DNA of 64,000 nt from Candidatus Falkowella caecavicola. Lineage in GTDB: Bacteria; Bacillota; Clostridia; Oscillospirales; Ruminococcaceae. A program made the position numbers and the translations under genes. Positions 40,269 through 48,889 of the stretch are shown piece by piece; positions within the stretch are counted from its first letter, which is position 1; each line of letters opens with the position of its first letter. The stretch spans positions 1 to 64,000 of the forward strand of contig CAJFUK010000031.1 in NCBI GenBank assembly GCA_904420125.1, in the 5' to 3' direction. The notes under the pieces were generated by a model. That model worked only from the letters and a program-made list of their open reading frames with translations. It made no database searches and was not told the DNA's origin.

Positions 40269-41879
40269 CTACTTGGCATATCGGGCCAGAATTGCCTCGG
40301 CGACCCGCAGCCCATCTGCCGCCGCGCTCATAATACCACCTGCATATCCCGCGCCCTCGCCGCAGGGATAAAGCCCTTCCACACCGACAGCCTCCAGATT
40401 TTCTCCCCGCAGAATCCGCAGCGGAGAACTGGTACGGGTTTCGGCGCCTGTCATCACAGCGCCGGAACCTGCATATCCATGCATTTTCCGGTCAAATGCC
40501 TGTAGGCCCCGTTGCAGCAGTGTGGTGACCGGCTCCGGAAATAATTCTTCCGGAACAAATTCCCGCACACCTCTTGCATAGGAGGGGGTGACGCCGCTGG
40601 AAAGCAGCCGTGCCTTCCCTTCCAGCCAGGGTTGTACAGAAACTGCCGGAGCTGCATAGGAACGCCCGCCCAATACAAAGGCTTTCCGCTCCAACGCTTC
40701 CTGAAAAAGCATGCCGTCTAATGGCCGTTGTCCAAAATCTTCCGGAAATACGTTCACTACAACCGCCGCATTGGCATTATCCTGATCCCGGCTGAATTCG
40801 CTCATGCCATTGGTTACTACGGTTTCCTCTGCTGAACAGGACGGAACAACCAACCCACCGGGACACATACAGAAAGTATAAACGCCTCTTTCCTGTTCCC
40901 GATAAGAAAGCTGATATTCTCCTGCCGGAAGAAGCGGATGACCGGCCAGTGCACCATAGAGCATTCGGTCAATATCTGCCTGCCGGTGTTCAACGCGCAT
41001 GCCGACAGAAAAAGTCTTACTTTGAATCGATAACGGCTTCTCCGCCAACATTCGAAAGGTATCCCGTGCGCTGTGTCCGATTGCCAAAACGAGCGTTTCT
41101 GCCGGCAGCAGCATACCGCCTGTCCGGATACCGGTCAGCCGGCCCGTTTCGATCCGAATATCTTCTACGCCGGAAAAAAAGCGAACCTCGCCGCCGCACG
41201 CGCAGATTTCATGTCGTATGGACTGCACAATTCCCCGCAGATAGTCTGTGCCAATGTGGGGCTTGGCTTTTTTCAAAATTTCTTTGGGCGCCCCATGACG
41301 GACAAACTCCTGTAAAATCCAGCGGCAGCGCGGATCTGAAATCCGGGTCGTGAGCTTCCCATCTGAAAAAGTACCGGCGCCGCCTTCCCCGAACTGGACA
41401 TTTGCACATGGATCCAAAGCGCCTCCGCCCCAAAAACGCCGGACCGCCTCCACCCGTGTCTCCAGATCAGCGCCCCGCTCCAGCACCAATGGACAAAGCC
41501 CCGCGCGCGCCAGCAAAAGCGCAGCAAACATGCCGGCAGGTCCAAATCCTGCAATGATTGGCCGGATTTGTGGCTTTTTCTGGACAGTTTTCAAAAACAG
41601 TGGTTCTGCTTCCTGACCGGGCAGATACTGTACCGCAGGATTTCCTGCTGCCGCGGCAACAGCCTGTTCATCCCCATCCAGTTCCAGATAAACACTGCAA
41701 ACAAAAGCTGTATAGCCTCTTCGCCGGGCATCTACGGATATCTTGGCAACGCCACCGGACCGTACGCAGCTCCGCCGAACCTTCAAAATTCGGAGTGCCT
41801 GCGCCACAGCAGCCTGTTCTGCCTCTTCCATATGTTTGTACTCTAATCCGACACGAATGCCTGTCACCTGAATCGGCAT
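40269..41879 (-). CDS. Large FAD-dependent dehydrogenase (COG2509 type)
   Basis: A 536-residue flavoprotein. Residues 1-90 form a small N-terminal domain. The Rossmann FAD motif is PIIAGFGPAGMFAALLLARA at about residue 107, followed by VLERGADLETRV and QFGEGGAGTFSDGKLTTRI, then TLVLAIGHSARDTF and the C-terminal GLYPCGEGAGYAGGIMSAAA. This family (FAD-dependent dehydrogenases of anaerobes) has no settled substrate, but a structural likeness to BaiN/HI0933 flavoproteins suggests a reductase. It is monocistronic. Confidence 0.9.
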   Translation of the reverse strand: MPIQVTGIRVGLEYKHMEEAEQAAVAQALRILKVRRSCVRSGGVAKISVDARRRGYTAFVCSVYLELDGDEQAVAAAAGNPAVQYLPGQEAEPLFLKTVQKKPQIRPIIAGFGPAGMFAALLLARAGLCPLVLERGADLETRVEAVRRFWGGGALDPCANVQFGEGGAGTFSDGKLTTRISDPRCRWILQEFVRHGAPKEILKKAKPHIGTDYLRGIVQSIRHEICACGGEVRFFSGVEDIRIETGRLTGIRTGGMLLPAETLVLAIGHSARDTFRMLAEKPLSIQSKTFSVGMRVEHRQADIDRMLYGALAGHPLLPAGEYQLSYREQERGVYTFCMCPGGLVVPSCSAEETVVTNGMSEFSRDQDNANAAVVVNVFPEDFGQRPLDGMLFQEALERKAFVLGGRSYAAPAVSVQPWLEGKARLLSSGVTPSYARGVREFVPEELFPEPVTTLLQRGLQAFDRKMHGYAGSGAVMTGAETRTSSPLRILRGENLEAVGVEGLYPCGEGAGYAGGIMSAAADGLRVAEAILARYAK

Positions 41880-41914
41880 GTGCTATCCCCCTGTTTGCTG
41901 ATCTTACCAAAACA

Positions 41915-41948
41915 GATATATCCTCCGTTCTGGAGCGGAGGATATATC
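41915..41948 (-). terminator. Terminator of the cdaA-cdaR operon
   Basis: A 13-bp perfect stem (41915-41927 with 41936-41948), 8-base loop, followed on the minus strand by TGTTTTGG. It is 81 bases after the cdaR stop. Confidence 0.8.
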
Positions 41949-42029
41949 GCAATCGGTATAGAAACTTCTGTCCTTTTCGGAAAAGACCGGTTCTGCAATT
42001 TGCATCGAGCACGTTACAGAATCAACCGC

Positions 42030-43307
42030 CTAATCTTTCGCTGTAGCCCGGATGACCGCCGACTTGCTGCCCACTGCCCAGACAACGCCGCTTTCTGAAA
42101 TTTCGATCCGGACAGGTACGGTCGATTGTCCTTCTACAATATTTTCGTTGGCCAGGTCGATCACCGCGGTCAGATCCGCAGAAGTCAGATTCTCTACAAT
42201 CTCCGGCTCACCGACAACCCGTACGTTCATCACCTTGGTAGACACGATTTGTATATCGTAGTCTGCCGGTGCGTTAATCACATTATTGGCGTCTATATTG
42301 ACCGTAAAGGTACGTACCGCATAATCATCGGTTTCAAATTTAATGGTAACCTGATCGAGCTGGTCCAGATTCAGATAGCCTGCCGGCAGCCCAACGTCCA
42401 TGACAACAGTATATCCTGTATCCATATTTCTAAAATCAATATTGCCCAGAGAAAAGGACTCAATATTGGCTTCGACGCCTGCCGGCACCGCCACGGTAAT
42501 TTCATCCGCGGACATGGTATACTGCAATTCATCAACCGGGAATCCCGCCGGCAGATTGGTATAGGTAAAACGAAGCGGAACCGTAATAATTTTATATACC
42601 GGCACTGTAATGCTGTATTCCTGTGCGCTGTAGGTCAGGGATTTCAGATCGAGAATATTATTGTCTTTATCATACAGTACCAGTTTTCCCTGTGTTTTCA
42701 GGGTATCGGTCAGTGTTCCCCGAATTTCCTCCATCGGGGTAATGACACAGCGGGCAATCTGAGATACATCGCGTTCCGGCCCGGTGATCGTCAGCTGTTC
42801 CGGAATCGAGTATACGGTTGTGCCCATCATGTACCCGTCGGCAATCCGAATATTTTCAATATCCACTTCCAGCGGAAACTCTTTGGAAACAATGGTATCA
42901 AACGTGACGGAAATGTCGGTGGGAGAAATCGACTCAATACTGATTTCCTCATCCGGATTACGCAGCGCGCCCCGGATTGCCAGCGAAAAAGTACCCGCTG
43001 TCTGCACGTCGCGCGAAGAAGCGGTGACCTGAAAATCCTCCGGAGTCAATGCGCCGACTTTATAGCGTTTTCCGATGACCGTGATATCGACTGTATGCTG
43101 GGTATTTCCGATCACTTCCAGATTATTTTCCGTTGTAATCGTCTCCAGCAGGATTTCTACCGGTACATCGCTGATGACCTGCCGTGTTTCCGGGCTTAAT
43201 ACGGTCGCCACAATAAACCAGGCTACCACAGCAATCACAAACGACAGAATCATTGCCTTTTTGGGATTTTCCAACCAGGCAGATGTATTAATCTTGATTC
43301 GTTTCAT
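42030..43307 (-). CDS. cdaR: CdaA regulatory protein, YbbR-domain
   Basis: A 425-residue membrane-anchored extracellular protein with one N-terminal transmembrane helix (AMILSFVIAVVAWFIVATVL, residues 17-37) and four YbbR repeats of about 85 residues each, strand-rich and with repeated V-x-G/P-E motifs such as LTITGPERDVSQI and VRVVGEPEIVENL. CdaR binds and modulates the diadenylate cyclase CdaA, whose gene overlaps by 4 bases upstream. glmM, the usual third gene, is not directly downstream here: the transcript ends at 41915-41948. Confidence 0.92.
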   Translation of the reverse strand: MKRIKINTSAWLENPKKAMILSFVIAVVAWFIVATVLSPETRQVISDVPVEILLETITTENNLEVIGNTQHTVDITVIGKRYKVGALTPEDFQVTASSRDVQTAGTFSLAIRGALRNPDEEISIESISPTDISVTFDTIVSKEFPLEVDIENIRIADGYMMGTTVYSIPEQLTITGPERDVSQIARCVITPMEEIRGTLTDTLKTQGKLVLYDKDNNILDLKSLTYSAQEYSITVPVYKIITVPLRFTYTNLPAGFPVDELQYTMSADEITVAVPAGVEANIESFSLGNIDFRNMDTGYTVVMDVGLPAGYLNLDQLDQVTIKFETDDYAVRTFTVNIDANNVINAPADYDIQIVSTKVMNVRVVGEPEIVENLTSADLTAVIDLANENIVEGQSTVPVRIEISESGVVWAVGSKSAVIRATAKD

Positions 43308-44212
43308 TTTCTTTTCACCTTCCAGAACTTCGACTTCCGGTCCTTTCCTTCTTCGGGTGTTTCAGAAATGAGACTGCGCCGCAGATAGCGGCATAGGGAA
43401 TCTTTTGTATAATTTCGGGTCAGCACACCATTTTCTGCAATGGAAATCGCGCCGGTTTCCTCTGAAACCACTAAGATCAGCGCGTCGGAATTTTCGCTCA
43501 TTCCGATTGCCGCGCGGTGCCGGGCGCCAAGTTCCCTTGCAATCAGTTCTTCTTTACTCGGCTTGGGAAGGAAACAGGAAGCTGCCAGTATCCGCGCATC
43601 CCGAATAATGACGGCGCCGTCATGCAACGGCGAATTGTGAAAAAAAAGATTTCCTATCAGTTCAGGGCTTACGTCCGCATTGACAACAACCCCTGTTGAA
43701 ATCTGTTCCCCCAAACGTGTCTTTCGTTCAAATACAATCAGAGCGCCGGTTTTTGTACGGGACAAATCTTCAGCAGCCGTACCGATCATGTCAATCGTAT
43801 GAATCCATTTGGTACGCAGATCCTCATCCTCCTGCTGACTGGAAAACACGTTAAAGCTGGCCACCTTGGTCTGTCCGGCCTTTTCCAGCACACGCCGCAA
43901 CTCCGGCTGAAAGATAACAATCAACGCTAAAATTCCCCATTGGAAAATATTGCTCAACAGCAGCTGAATGGTTTTTAAACCAAGCCACTCAGCAAGCACA
44001 GCAGCGACAAGGAGAAGAATGATTCCCTTAACCAGCTGTGCTGCCCGGGTTTCACGTACAATCTGAATCAATTTATAAATCAGATAGGATACAATGACGA
44101 TATCCAGCAAATCATTCCATCCAAAAGTTCTGATAATACTTGTTAACGTTGTAGAACAGGCTACAACAATCTTTTCCCATAAATCTGCAATTACTTGCAT
44201 CATATGCAACAT
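43304..44212 (-). CDS. cdaA: Diadenylate cyclase CdaA
   Basis: A 302-residue membrane enzyme that makes the second messenger cyclic di-AMP from two ATP. Three N-terminal helices lie in the first 100 residues (LVKGIILLLVAAVLAEWLG is one). The DAC domain follows, with the DGA motif in SPLHDGAVIIRD and the RHR motif in LGARHRAAIGMSE. C-di-AMP controls potassium and osmolyte transport and wall homeostasis. The start could be MLHMMQ or MMQ three codons on. It is co-transcribed with cdaR from the promoter at 44287-44314. Confidence 0.96.
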   Translation of the reverse strand: MLHMMQVIADLWEKIVVACSTTLTSIIRTFGWNDLLDIVIVSYLIYKLIQIVRETRAAQLVKGIILLLVAAVLAEWLGLKTIQLLLSNIFQWGILALIVIFQPELRRVLEKAGQTKVASFNVFSSQQEDEDLRTKWIHTIDMIGTAAEDLSRTKTGALIVFERKTRLGEQISTGVVVNADVSPELIGNLFFHNSPLHDGAVIIRDARILAASCFLPKPSKEELIARELGARHRAAIGMSENSDALILVVSEETGAISIAENGVLTRNYTKDSLCRYLRRSLISETPEEGKDRKSKFWKVKRK

Positions 44213-44286
44213 CCCTTCAGCCAGATTCTGAAGCCTGTGCAGGCCATAAGTGTTATGTCTGCAAACAAAAAGAATCTATCTTTACT

Positions 44287-44314
44287 ATTGTAACATATTT
44301 ATAAATTAAATCAA
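44287..44314 (-). promoter_or_regulatory. Promoter of cdaA-cdaR
   Basis: Minus strand TTGATT (44309-44314), 16-base spacer, TACAAT (44287-44292), about 75 bases before the cdaA start. On the plus strand, TATAAT at 44452-44457 is a -10 candidate for the kinase gene, with a poor -35. The rest of 44213-44495 is AT-rich and empty. Confidence 0.62.
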
Positions 44315-44495
44315 GGGAAAACGCAAGTTTTTTCGTATATTTTTCCTAAATGGCTGGAGAAAACATTCGGTGTTTTTTTCATATTATGACTGGATTTTTT
44401 CTGTAAGGCCTTTTATTTTCAATTTTTATGTTTATTTTCTATCAAATTTTTGTATAATGAAATTATAAAGTTCCGGATGCAAAGGAGGTATTTTT

Positions 44496-45431
44496 ATGGG
44501 GCTGCAGAAACTGACTTTTATTTTTAATCCCCATGCCGGCACAAAGGAAATCCGCGGCAAACTCTTTGATATTGTGGATACATTTTGCCGTGCCGGCTAT
44601 CAAATCACCATCTATTCCACACAGGCAGCCAGGGATGCCGCGGATAAGACACGGCTGTTTGCCGGTCAAAGTGACCTGCTGCTCTGCTCCGGCGGAGATG
44701 GTACGCTCAGCGAGGTGGTCAGTGGGCTGATGTCTTGTGAACGGCGGCCTGTGATTGGGTATCTTCCGGCTGGAACTACCAATGATTTTGCATCCAGTCT
44801 GAAAATACCCCGCAGCATAGAGCAGGCTGTTAAAAATATATTGGAAGGCGTTCCCTATTCCTGCGATATCGGTGAATTAAACGGCTCATTTTTTACTTAT
44901 GTTGCCGCATTTGGCGCCTTTACCAATGTCGCTTACGGCACACCGCAAATTAAGAAAAATTTTTTGGGACATATCGCGTATATTCTGGAAGGCATCAAGC
45001 AGCTTCCCGCCATTCAGCCAACCCATTGCCGGGTGACATGGAACGGCGGTGAAGCAGAAGGGGATTTCCTGTTTGGCATGGTTTCGAATTCTCATTCCAT
45101 CGGCGGTTTAAAAGGAATTACCGGAAAAGGCGTTGTACTCAATGACGGCTTATTTGAGGTCCTGCTGATCCGGGATCCAAAGAATTTTTTAGGGATGCAG
45201 GCGATTGCCGCTGCACTGGTCCGGCGGGAAATCCTTCCGGAATATATGCTGGCATTTAAAACCGATACACTGGACCTGTTTTCCGACCATCCGGTTCCCT
45301 GGACAACAGATGGCGAATTCGGTGGAGAAATCCAACAGGCAAAAATCACCAATCATAAGCAGGCAGTCCGGATTATGGTACCTCCGGACGCACCGGAAGT
45401 GATTGAAACCGACCGAAGAAACCGAGGATAA
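44496..45431 (+). CDS. Diacylglycerol kinase-like lipid kinase (YegS/DgkB family)
   Basis: A 311-residue lipid kinase of the NAD-kinase/DAGK fold. Visible parts are the N-terminal FIFNPHAGTKEI (nucleotide-binding), the glycine motif CSGGDGTLSEVVSGLM, and GYLPAGTTNDFA which contributes to catalysis. Later, VLNDGLFEVLLIRDP and the C-terminal WTTDGEFGGEIQQ match DgkB/BmrU. It probably phosphorylates diacylglycerol in lipid recycling. An AAAGGAGG binding site precedes the ATG. The next gene follows 6 bases on, so they form an operon. Confidence 0.93.
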   Translation: MGLQKLTFIFNPHAGTKEIRGKLFDIVDTFCRAGYQITIYSTQAARDAADKTRLFAGQSDLLLCSGGDGTLSEVVSGLMSCERRPVIGYLPAGTTNDFASSLKIPRSIEQAVKNILEGVPYSCDIGELNGSFFTYVAAFGAFTNVAYGTPQIKKNFLGHIAYILEGIKQLPAIQPTHCRVTWNGGEAEGDFLFGMVSNSHSIGGLKGITGKGVVLNDGLFEVLLIRDPKNFLGMQAIAAALVRREILPEYMLAFKTDTLDLFSDHPVPWTTDGEFGGEIQQAKITNHKQAVRIMVPPDAPEVIETDRRNRG

Positions 45432-45437
45432 AAAGAG

Positions 45438-46358
45438 ATGCATGCAGCTTATCAAAAAGCAAGAGAATTTATCTATCGAAATGCCAGGCCGCTTGATTTG
45501 GCACGCTGGCAGTACCATTTTGAAAACGGCAGTAAAGAGGCCGTTTTCGATGCCTTATCCTATTATCAAAATGACGACGGCGGATTTGGACACGGGCTGG
45601 AGGCAGACGCATGGAACCCCAATTCTTCTCCGATTCAGACATTCACGGCCACTGAAATTTTGCGTGAAATACAGGATATAGATCCTTCCCATCCCCTGAT
45701 CGCCGGCATCCTGCGCTATCTGGCAAGCGGCAGGGACTTTAACGGGCAGTTCTGGTATACCGTCGTGCAGAGCAACAATCTGTATCCGCACGCGCCATGG
45801 TGGCATACGGACAGCGACAGCACCTGCCACAATGATTACAACCCCACGGCCGGTTTTGCCGGATGGATCATCCGTTTTTCCGATCCGGGCAGCAGCCTGT
45901 ATCAGCTCGGCTGCCGGATCGCACAGGAAGCCTGTGCGCAGCTGCTGTCCTGTGAAAAGTGCAATGATATGCATACGATCACCTGCTATATCAGGCTCAT
46001 GGAGTACATACAGCAGGCAGGAAAAACCGATGTTATTGATCTACCGGCTTTGCAGCAAAAGCTGTCTGAACAGGTAAAAAATAATATCACCGCCAATGTC
46101 GCAGAATGGGAAACGTTTTATTGCTGTAAGCCCTCACAGTTTTTCAATACCAAAGATTCCGTTTTCTATCCTGACAACCAAAGCATAGCCGAATATGAAT
46201 GCGAATATATCATCAAAACACAGCTGGAGGACGGCTCATGGAATATTCCCTGGAGCTGGAATGATTATCCGGCAGAATGGGCTATCAGCAAAAACTGGTG
46301 GAAATCCAATGGGATCCTATTGAATATGCTGTATCTGCGCGGATTGGGCAAAATATAA
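45438..46358 (+). CDS. Prenyltransferase/squalene-cyclase-fold protein of unknown function
   Basis: A 306-residue soluble protein related to the alpha/alpha barrel of terpene cyclases and prenyltransferases. Repeats of the QW type can be seen: ALSYYQNDDGGFGHGLEADA at residues 36-55 and IKTQLEDGSWNIPWSW near residue 258. The DxDD cyclisation motif is missing, so it is not a squalene-hopene cyclase. It is short (half of SHC) and lies 6 bases after the lipid kinase, in one operon. A role in handling a hydrophobic or envelope substrate is possible (inference only). No signal peptide is visible. Confidence 0.7.
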   Translation: MHAAYQKAREFIYRNARPLDLARWQYHFENGSKEAVFDALSYYQNDDGGFGHGLEADAWNPNSSPIQTFTATEILREIQDIDPSHPLIAGILRYLASGRDFNGQFWYTVVQSNNLYPHAPWWHTDSDSTCHNDYNPTAGFAGWIIRFSDPGSSLYQLGCRIAQEACAQLLSCEKCNDMHTITCYIRLMEYIQQAGKTDVIDLPALQQKLSEQVKNNITANVAEWETFYCCKPSQFFNTKDSVFYPDNQSIAEYECEYIIKTQLEDGSWNIPWSWNDYPAEWAISKNWWKSNGILLNMLYLRGLGKI

Positions 46359-46371
46359 ATTGCATAGCCGG

Positions 46372-46606
46372 CAGACTGTCGAAAAAGTATCATGAGATGG
46401 AAACCGGCACGCAGGCAGCATATGCCCGCCTGCGCGACTCCGGCATTGGAGGTAAATCCAATGTCGGATTTCACGGGCAAAGCACCTGAAAAGAAAACCA
46501 GCGGTGTAAACGGCTTTGCCGATACTTACCGCTGGTTTTCGCTAAAAAAGTATGGGGAAAATGCAGAACAGGGTTTGACCGCAGCGACTGCGTTTGTCCT
46601 CCGAGG
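46372..46606 (+). repeat. Interspersed structured repeat, copy A
   Basis: First of two copies (the other at 61976-62162) of a sequence that starts CAGACTGTCGAAAAAGTAT and contains AAAAGAAAACCAGCGG and AATGCAGAACAGGG, then TTGACCGCAG and TCCTCCG. Hairpins: CGCAGGC/GCCTGCG (46410-46416, 46428-46434); a stem only in this copy around 46439-46466; a 12-bp stem AAAACCAGCGGT/ACCGCTGGTTTT (46494-46505, 46528-46539); and a weak third stem closing the conserved loop at 46555-46604. It begins 14 bases after the preceding gene. No coding sequence is shared, so it is a non-coding repeat. Confidence 0.75.
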
Positions 46607-46631
46607 GCGTATTGACTTTCCGGCATGTTTT

Positions 46632-46664
46632 CGGCCCGGCAGAATTTTCTGCCGGGCCGTTTTT
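46632..46664 (+). terminator. Strong intrinsic terminator of the lipid kinase operon
   Basis: A 12-bp perfect GC-rich stem (46632-46643 with 46648-46659), 4-base loop and TTTTT. It stands behind repeat copy A, so the repeat is transcribed with the operon above. Confidence 0.9.
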
Positions 46665-46685
46665 AATCTTTACAATATCCTGGCG

Positions 46686-48092
46686 TCACTTTGCGGTCTT
46701 TGGGCCGCAGATCTCTGCAATCGCATGGGCAAAAATCTTGGCATTTAACAGCAGATGCTCAATCGTAATAAATTCATCCGCACCGTGCATATGATTGTCC
46801 TCTCCCGGGAACACTGCGCCAAAAGCTACCCCGCCCGGCGTATGATGCACATAGGTCCCGCCTCCAATCGCTTTACAGAAGCCGGGCAGTCCCGTCTCCT
46901 CTGTATACACCTTCAGCAGGGACTGCACAAAATGGCTGTCCTCCTCCACATGATGCGGCTCATCCCCCATCATCTCTTCTATACAGAAGCCGGCCGACTC
47001 CAGCGCCTGCCGCAGTTTTTGCTGTACCTGCTCTAAGCTGCAGCAAAGCGGAAACCGGATATCCGTCCACCCTTCCATTTTTCCGTCTGCATATGAAAAA
47101 ACGCTGAAAACCAGTGTCAATGCGCCGGATTTTTCATCCCAGTTTGCCAGTGAAGCACCGCGCCCATCGGTTTCCCCATATGGAAAAATCTCCAACAATG
47201 CCCGTAACTTGTTCAGTCCATCGCCAGAGGGCAGGGAAAAGCGACAGAGCAGCTGTATTAAAGCAGTCAGAGCATTTTTCCCCTGCTCCGGCGTCGAAGC
47301 ATGCGCACCGGAACCAGCTGCATGGATGGTTAGAATACCGTTTTCCTCTGCCGTCGTAAAGGTCACCCCGCTGGTATCTTCGGCGATCCACCTTTTGGCC
47401 TCTTCCGCGTCTATCCCCTGTACCGCAGCTTCCGCCTCTGCCGGAACCGCGTTAATGGTTTTTCCCCCTCGAATCCAGAGAATCCTTTTTTCTTTTGGTT
47501 CCTCGGTATACGAGGCGGAAAACCGGGTCCGCAGCATTCCTTTTTCAATATGAATGACTGGATAATCTCCGTCCGGTGTAAACAATAGCGGCGGCATTTT
47601 CTGTACGGACTCATAATACTCGATATCCTTGGATCCATTCTCCTCATTGGTGCCCAGGATCAACCGCACATTTCCCTGAAGGGGAATCCCCAATTCACGA
47701 ACCGCCAACATCGCATATAATGCAGCCACAGAAGGTCCTTTATCGTCGATCGCTCCCCGGCCGATCACCTTTCCGTCTGTTACAATGCCTACGTATGGAT
47801 CAACGCTCCACCCGCTTCCCTCCGGCACAACATCCAGATGACTCAGGATTCCAAGCAGCGGTTCCCCACTTCCCAGATCCACCGTGCCCGCATAATTTTC
47901 AAAATTACGTACAGTAAATCCCATCCGTTCCGCTGCGGCCAAAGCGGCTGCCAGCGCTTGAGCCGGCCCGCGGCCAAAAGGATATCCCGGTTCTGCAGGC
48001 TGCTGATAGCTGGGAATCCGGATCAGTTCCTGCAGCAATCGAATCATCTCATCTTTTCGGCTGTCTATAAAATCGTGAATCTGTTTGATCAT
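46686..48092 (-). CDS. M20 family dipeptidase (Sapep/PepV-like)
   Basis: A 468-residue zinc dipeptidase. Metal and catalytic motifs are LLGILSHLDVVPEG, GRGAIDDKGPSVAALY, GTNEENGSKDIEYYE and, at the C-terminus, CKAIGGGTYVHHTPGGVAFG with the last metal-binding His. An inserted lid domain lies between, as in PepV and Staphylococcus Sapep. It splits dipeptides in the cytoplasm. It converges on repeat copy A. The start has AAAGGAATCATTG before the ATG. Confidence 0.92.
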   Translation of the reverse strand: MIKQIHDFIDSRKDEMIRLLQELIRIPSYQQPAEPGYPFGRGPAQALAAALAAAERMGFTVRNFENYAGTVDLGSGEPLLGILSHLDVVPEGSGWSVDPYVGIVTDGKVIGRGAIDDKGPSVAALYAMLAVRELGIPLQGNVRLILGTNEENGSKDIEYYESVQKMPPLLFTPDGDYPVIHIEKGMLRTRFSASYTEEPKEKRILWIRGGKTINAVPAEAEAAVQGIDAEEAKRWIAEDTSGVTFTTAEENGILTIHAAGSGAHASTPEQGKNALTALIQLLCRFSLPSGDGLNKLRALLEIFPYGETDGRGASLANWDEKSGALTLVFSVFSYADGKMEGWTDIRFPLCCSLEQVQQKLRQALESAGFCIEEMMGDEPHHVEEDSHFVQSLLKVYTEETGLPGFCKAIGGGTYVHHTPGGVAFGAVFPGEDNHMHGADEFITIEHLLLNAKIFAHAIAEICGPKTAK

Positions 48093-48242
48093 AGCAATGA
48101 TTCCTTTCTATGTTTTTGATGTTCTTTTCATAGTATACCCGCCAAACACACTCTGTCAAGCAGAGTTTCTAAAATTTCTGTTTTGCGCTGAACCTGCCGG
48201 TTTGTCATCTCACCGACAGCCTGTCCATTCTCCGAATACAAT

Positions 48243-48274
48243 AATCACCGGAAGTGTATACACTCCCGGTGATT
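48243..48274 (-). terminator. Terminator after the ACT-domain gene
   Basis: A stem of 9 bp plus 4 bp interrupted by one mismatch (48243-48256 with 48261-48274), then ATTATTGTATT on the minus strand. It is about 75 bases after the ACT gene and separates it from the dipeptidase gene. Confidence 0.65.
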
Positions 48275-48346
48275 TAAATCCATATCAATCAAAACGTCCA
48301 AAGTTTTTCTACCGCCGCACGGCCGGTTTCTGCTGTTTGGTTCCTG

Positions 48347-48781
48347 TTACAGGTCATACAGCTCCTCACTTGGCAAAAGGGCAACGCCGTGTGCTTTCAA
48401 AGCCTCCATACCGGTCTCAATTTCTTCAATGCGCATAATCAAAAACGCCTCGTTTGTTTTACGGCTGATGAAAGCATACATGTAATCAATACTGATATTG
48501 ACGTCTGCCATGATTTTGGCAACGCCTGCAAATGTACCGGGAACATCCGACATCCGCACACCGATTACATCTGTAATCTTGGCAGTCAGCCCAGCCTCTT
48601 TCAAGACCTGCACAGCCTCCTCCGGGCGATTGACCAGCATCCGAAGAATCCCAAAATCGCTCGTATCCGCAATGGACAGGAACCGTATATCAATGCCAGC
48701 GCGGCCCAACACCGCTGTAATATCCGCCAGACGCCCAGCTTTATTTTCTACGAAAACGGAAATCTGCTTGATAATCATCAT
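48347..48781 (-). CDS. Tandem ACT-domain protein
   Basis: A 144-residue protein made of two ACT domains (residues 1-70 and 71-144). Domain 1 has ISVFVENKAGRLADITAVLG and domain 2 VIGVRMSDVPGTFAGVAKIM. ACT pairs bind amino acids or aromatic ligands. This type is found beside phenylacetate-CoA ligase and indolepyruvate oxidoreductase genes, exactly as here, and probably senses an aromatic acid. The ATG at 48781 (GGAGG 9 bases upstream) was taken over the one at 48787. Confidence 0.87.
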   Translation of the reverse strand: MMIIKQISVFVENKAGRLADITAVLGRAGIDIRFLSIADTSDFGILRMLVNRPEEAVQVLKEAGLTAKITDVIGVRMSDVPGTFAGVAKIMADVNISIDYMYAFISRKTNEAFLIMRIEEIETGMEALKAHGVALLPSEELYDL

Positions 48782-48889
48782 AATCATAGGCCTCCTTGTA
48801 GAATCATTCATCTGTGTCTTTTCAAAGAAAAACGGATGCAGAACATCTGCCTTTATATTTATATTATACCATAAATCAGCAGCTTTTGT

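Noticed and set aside
42126-43199. Plus-strand ORF of 357 codons opposite cdaR
   Set aside because: Shadow frame; the minus-strand frame has a transmembrane helix, YbbR repeats and overlaps cdaA in the expected way.
46686-48092. Succinyl-diaminopimelate desuccinylase (DapE) instead of dipeptidase
   Set aside because: The length of 468 residues, the inserted lid and the GGTYVHHTPGGVAFG-type C-terminus fit PepV/Sapep better than DapE (about 375-410).
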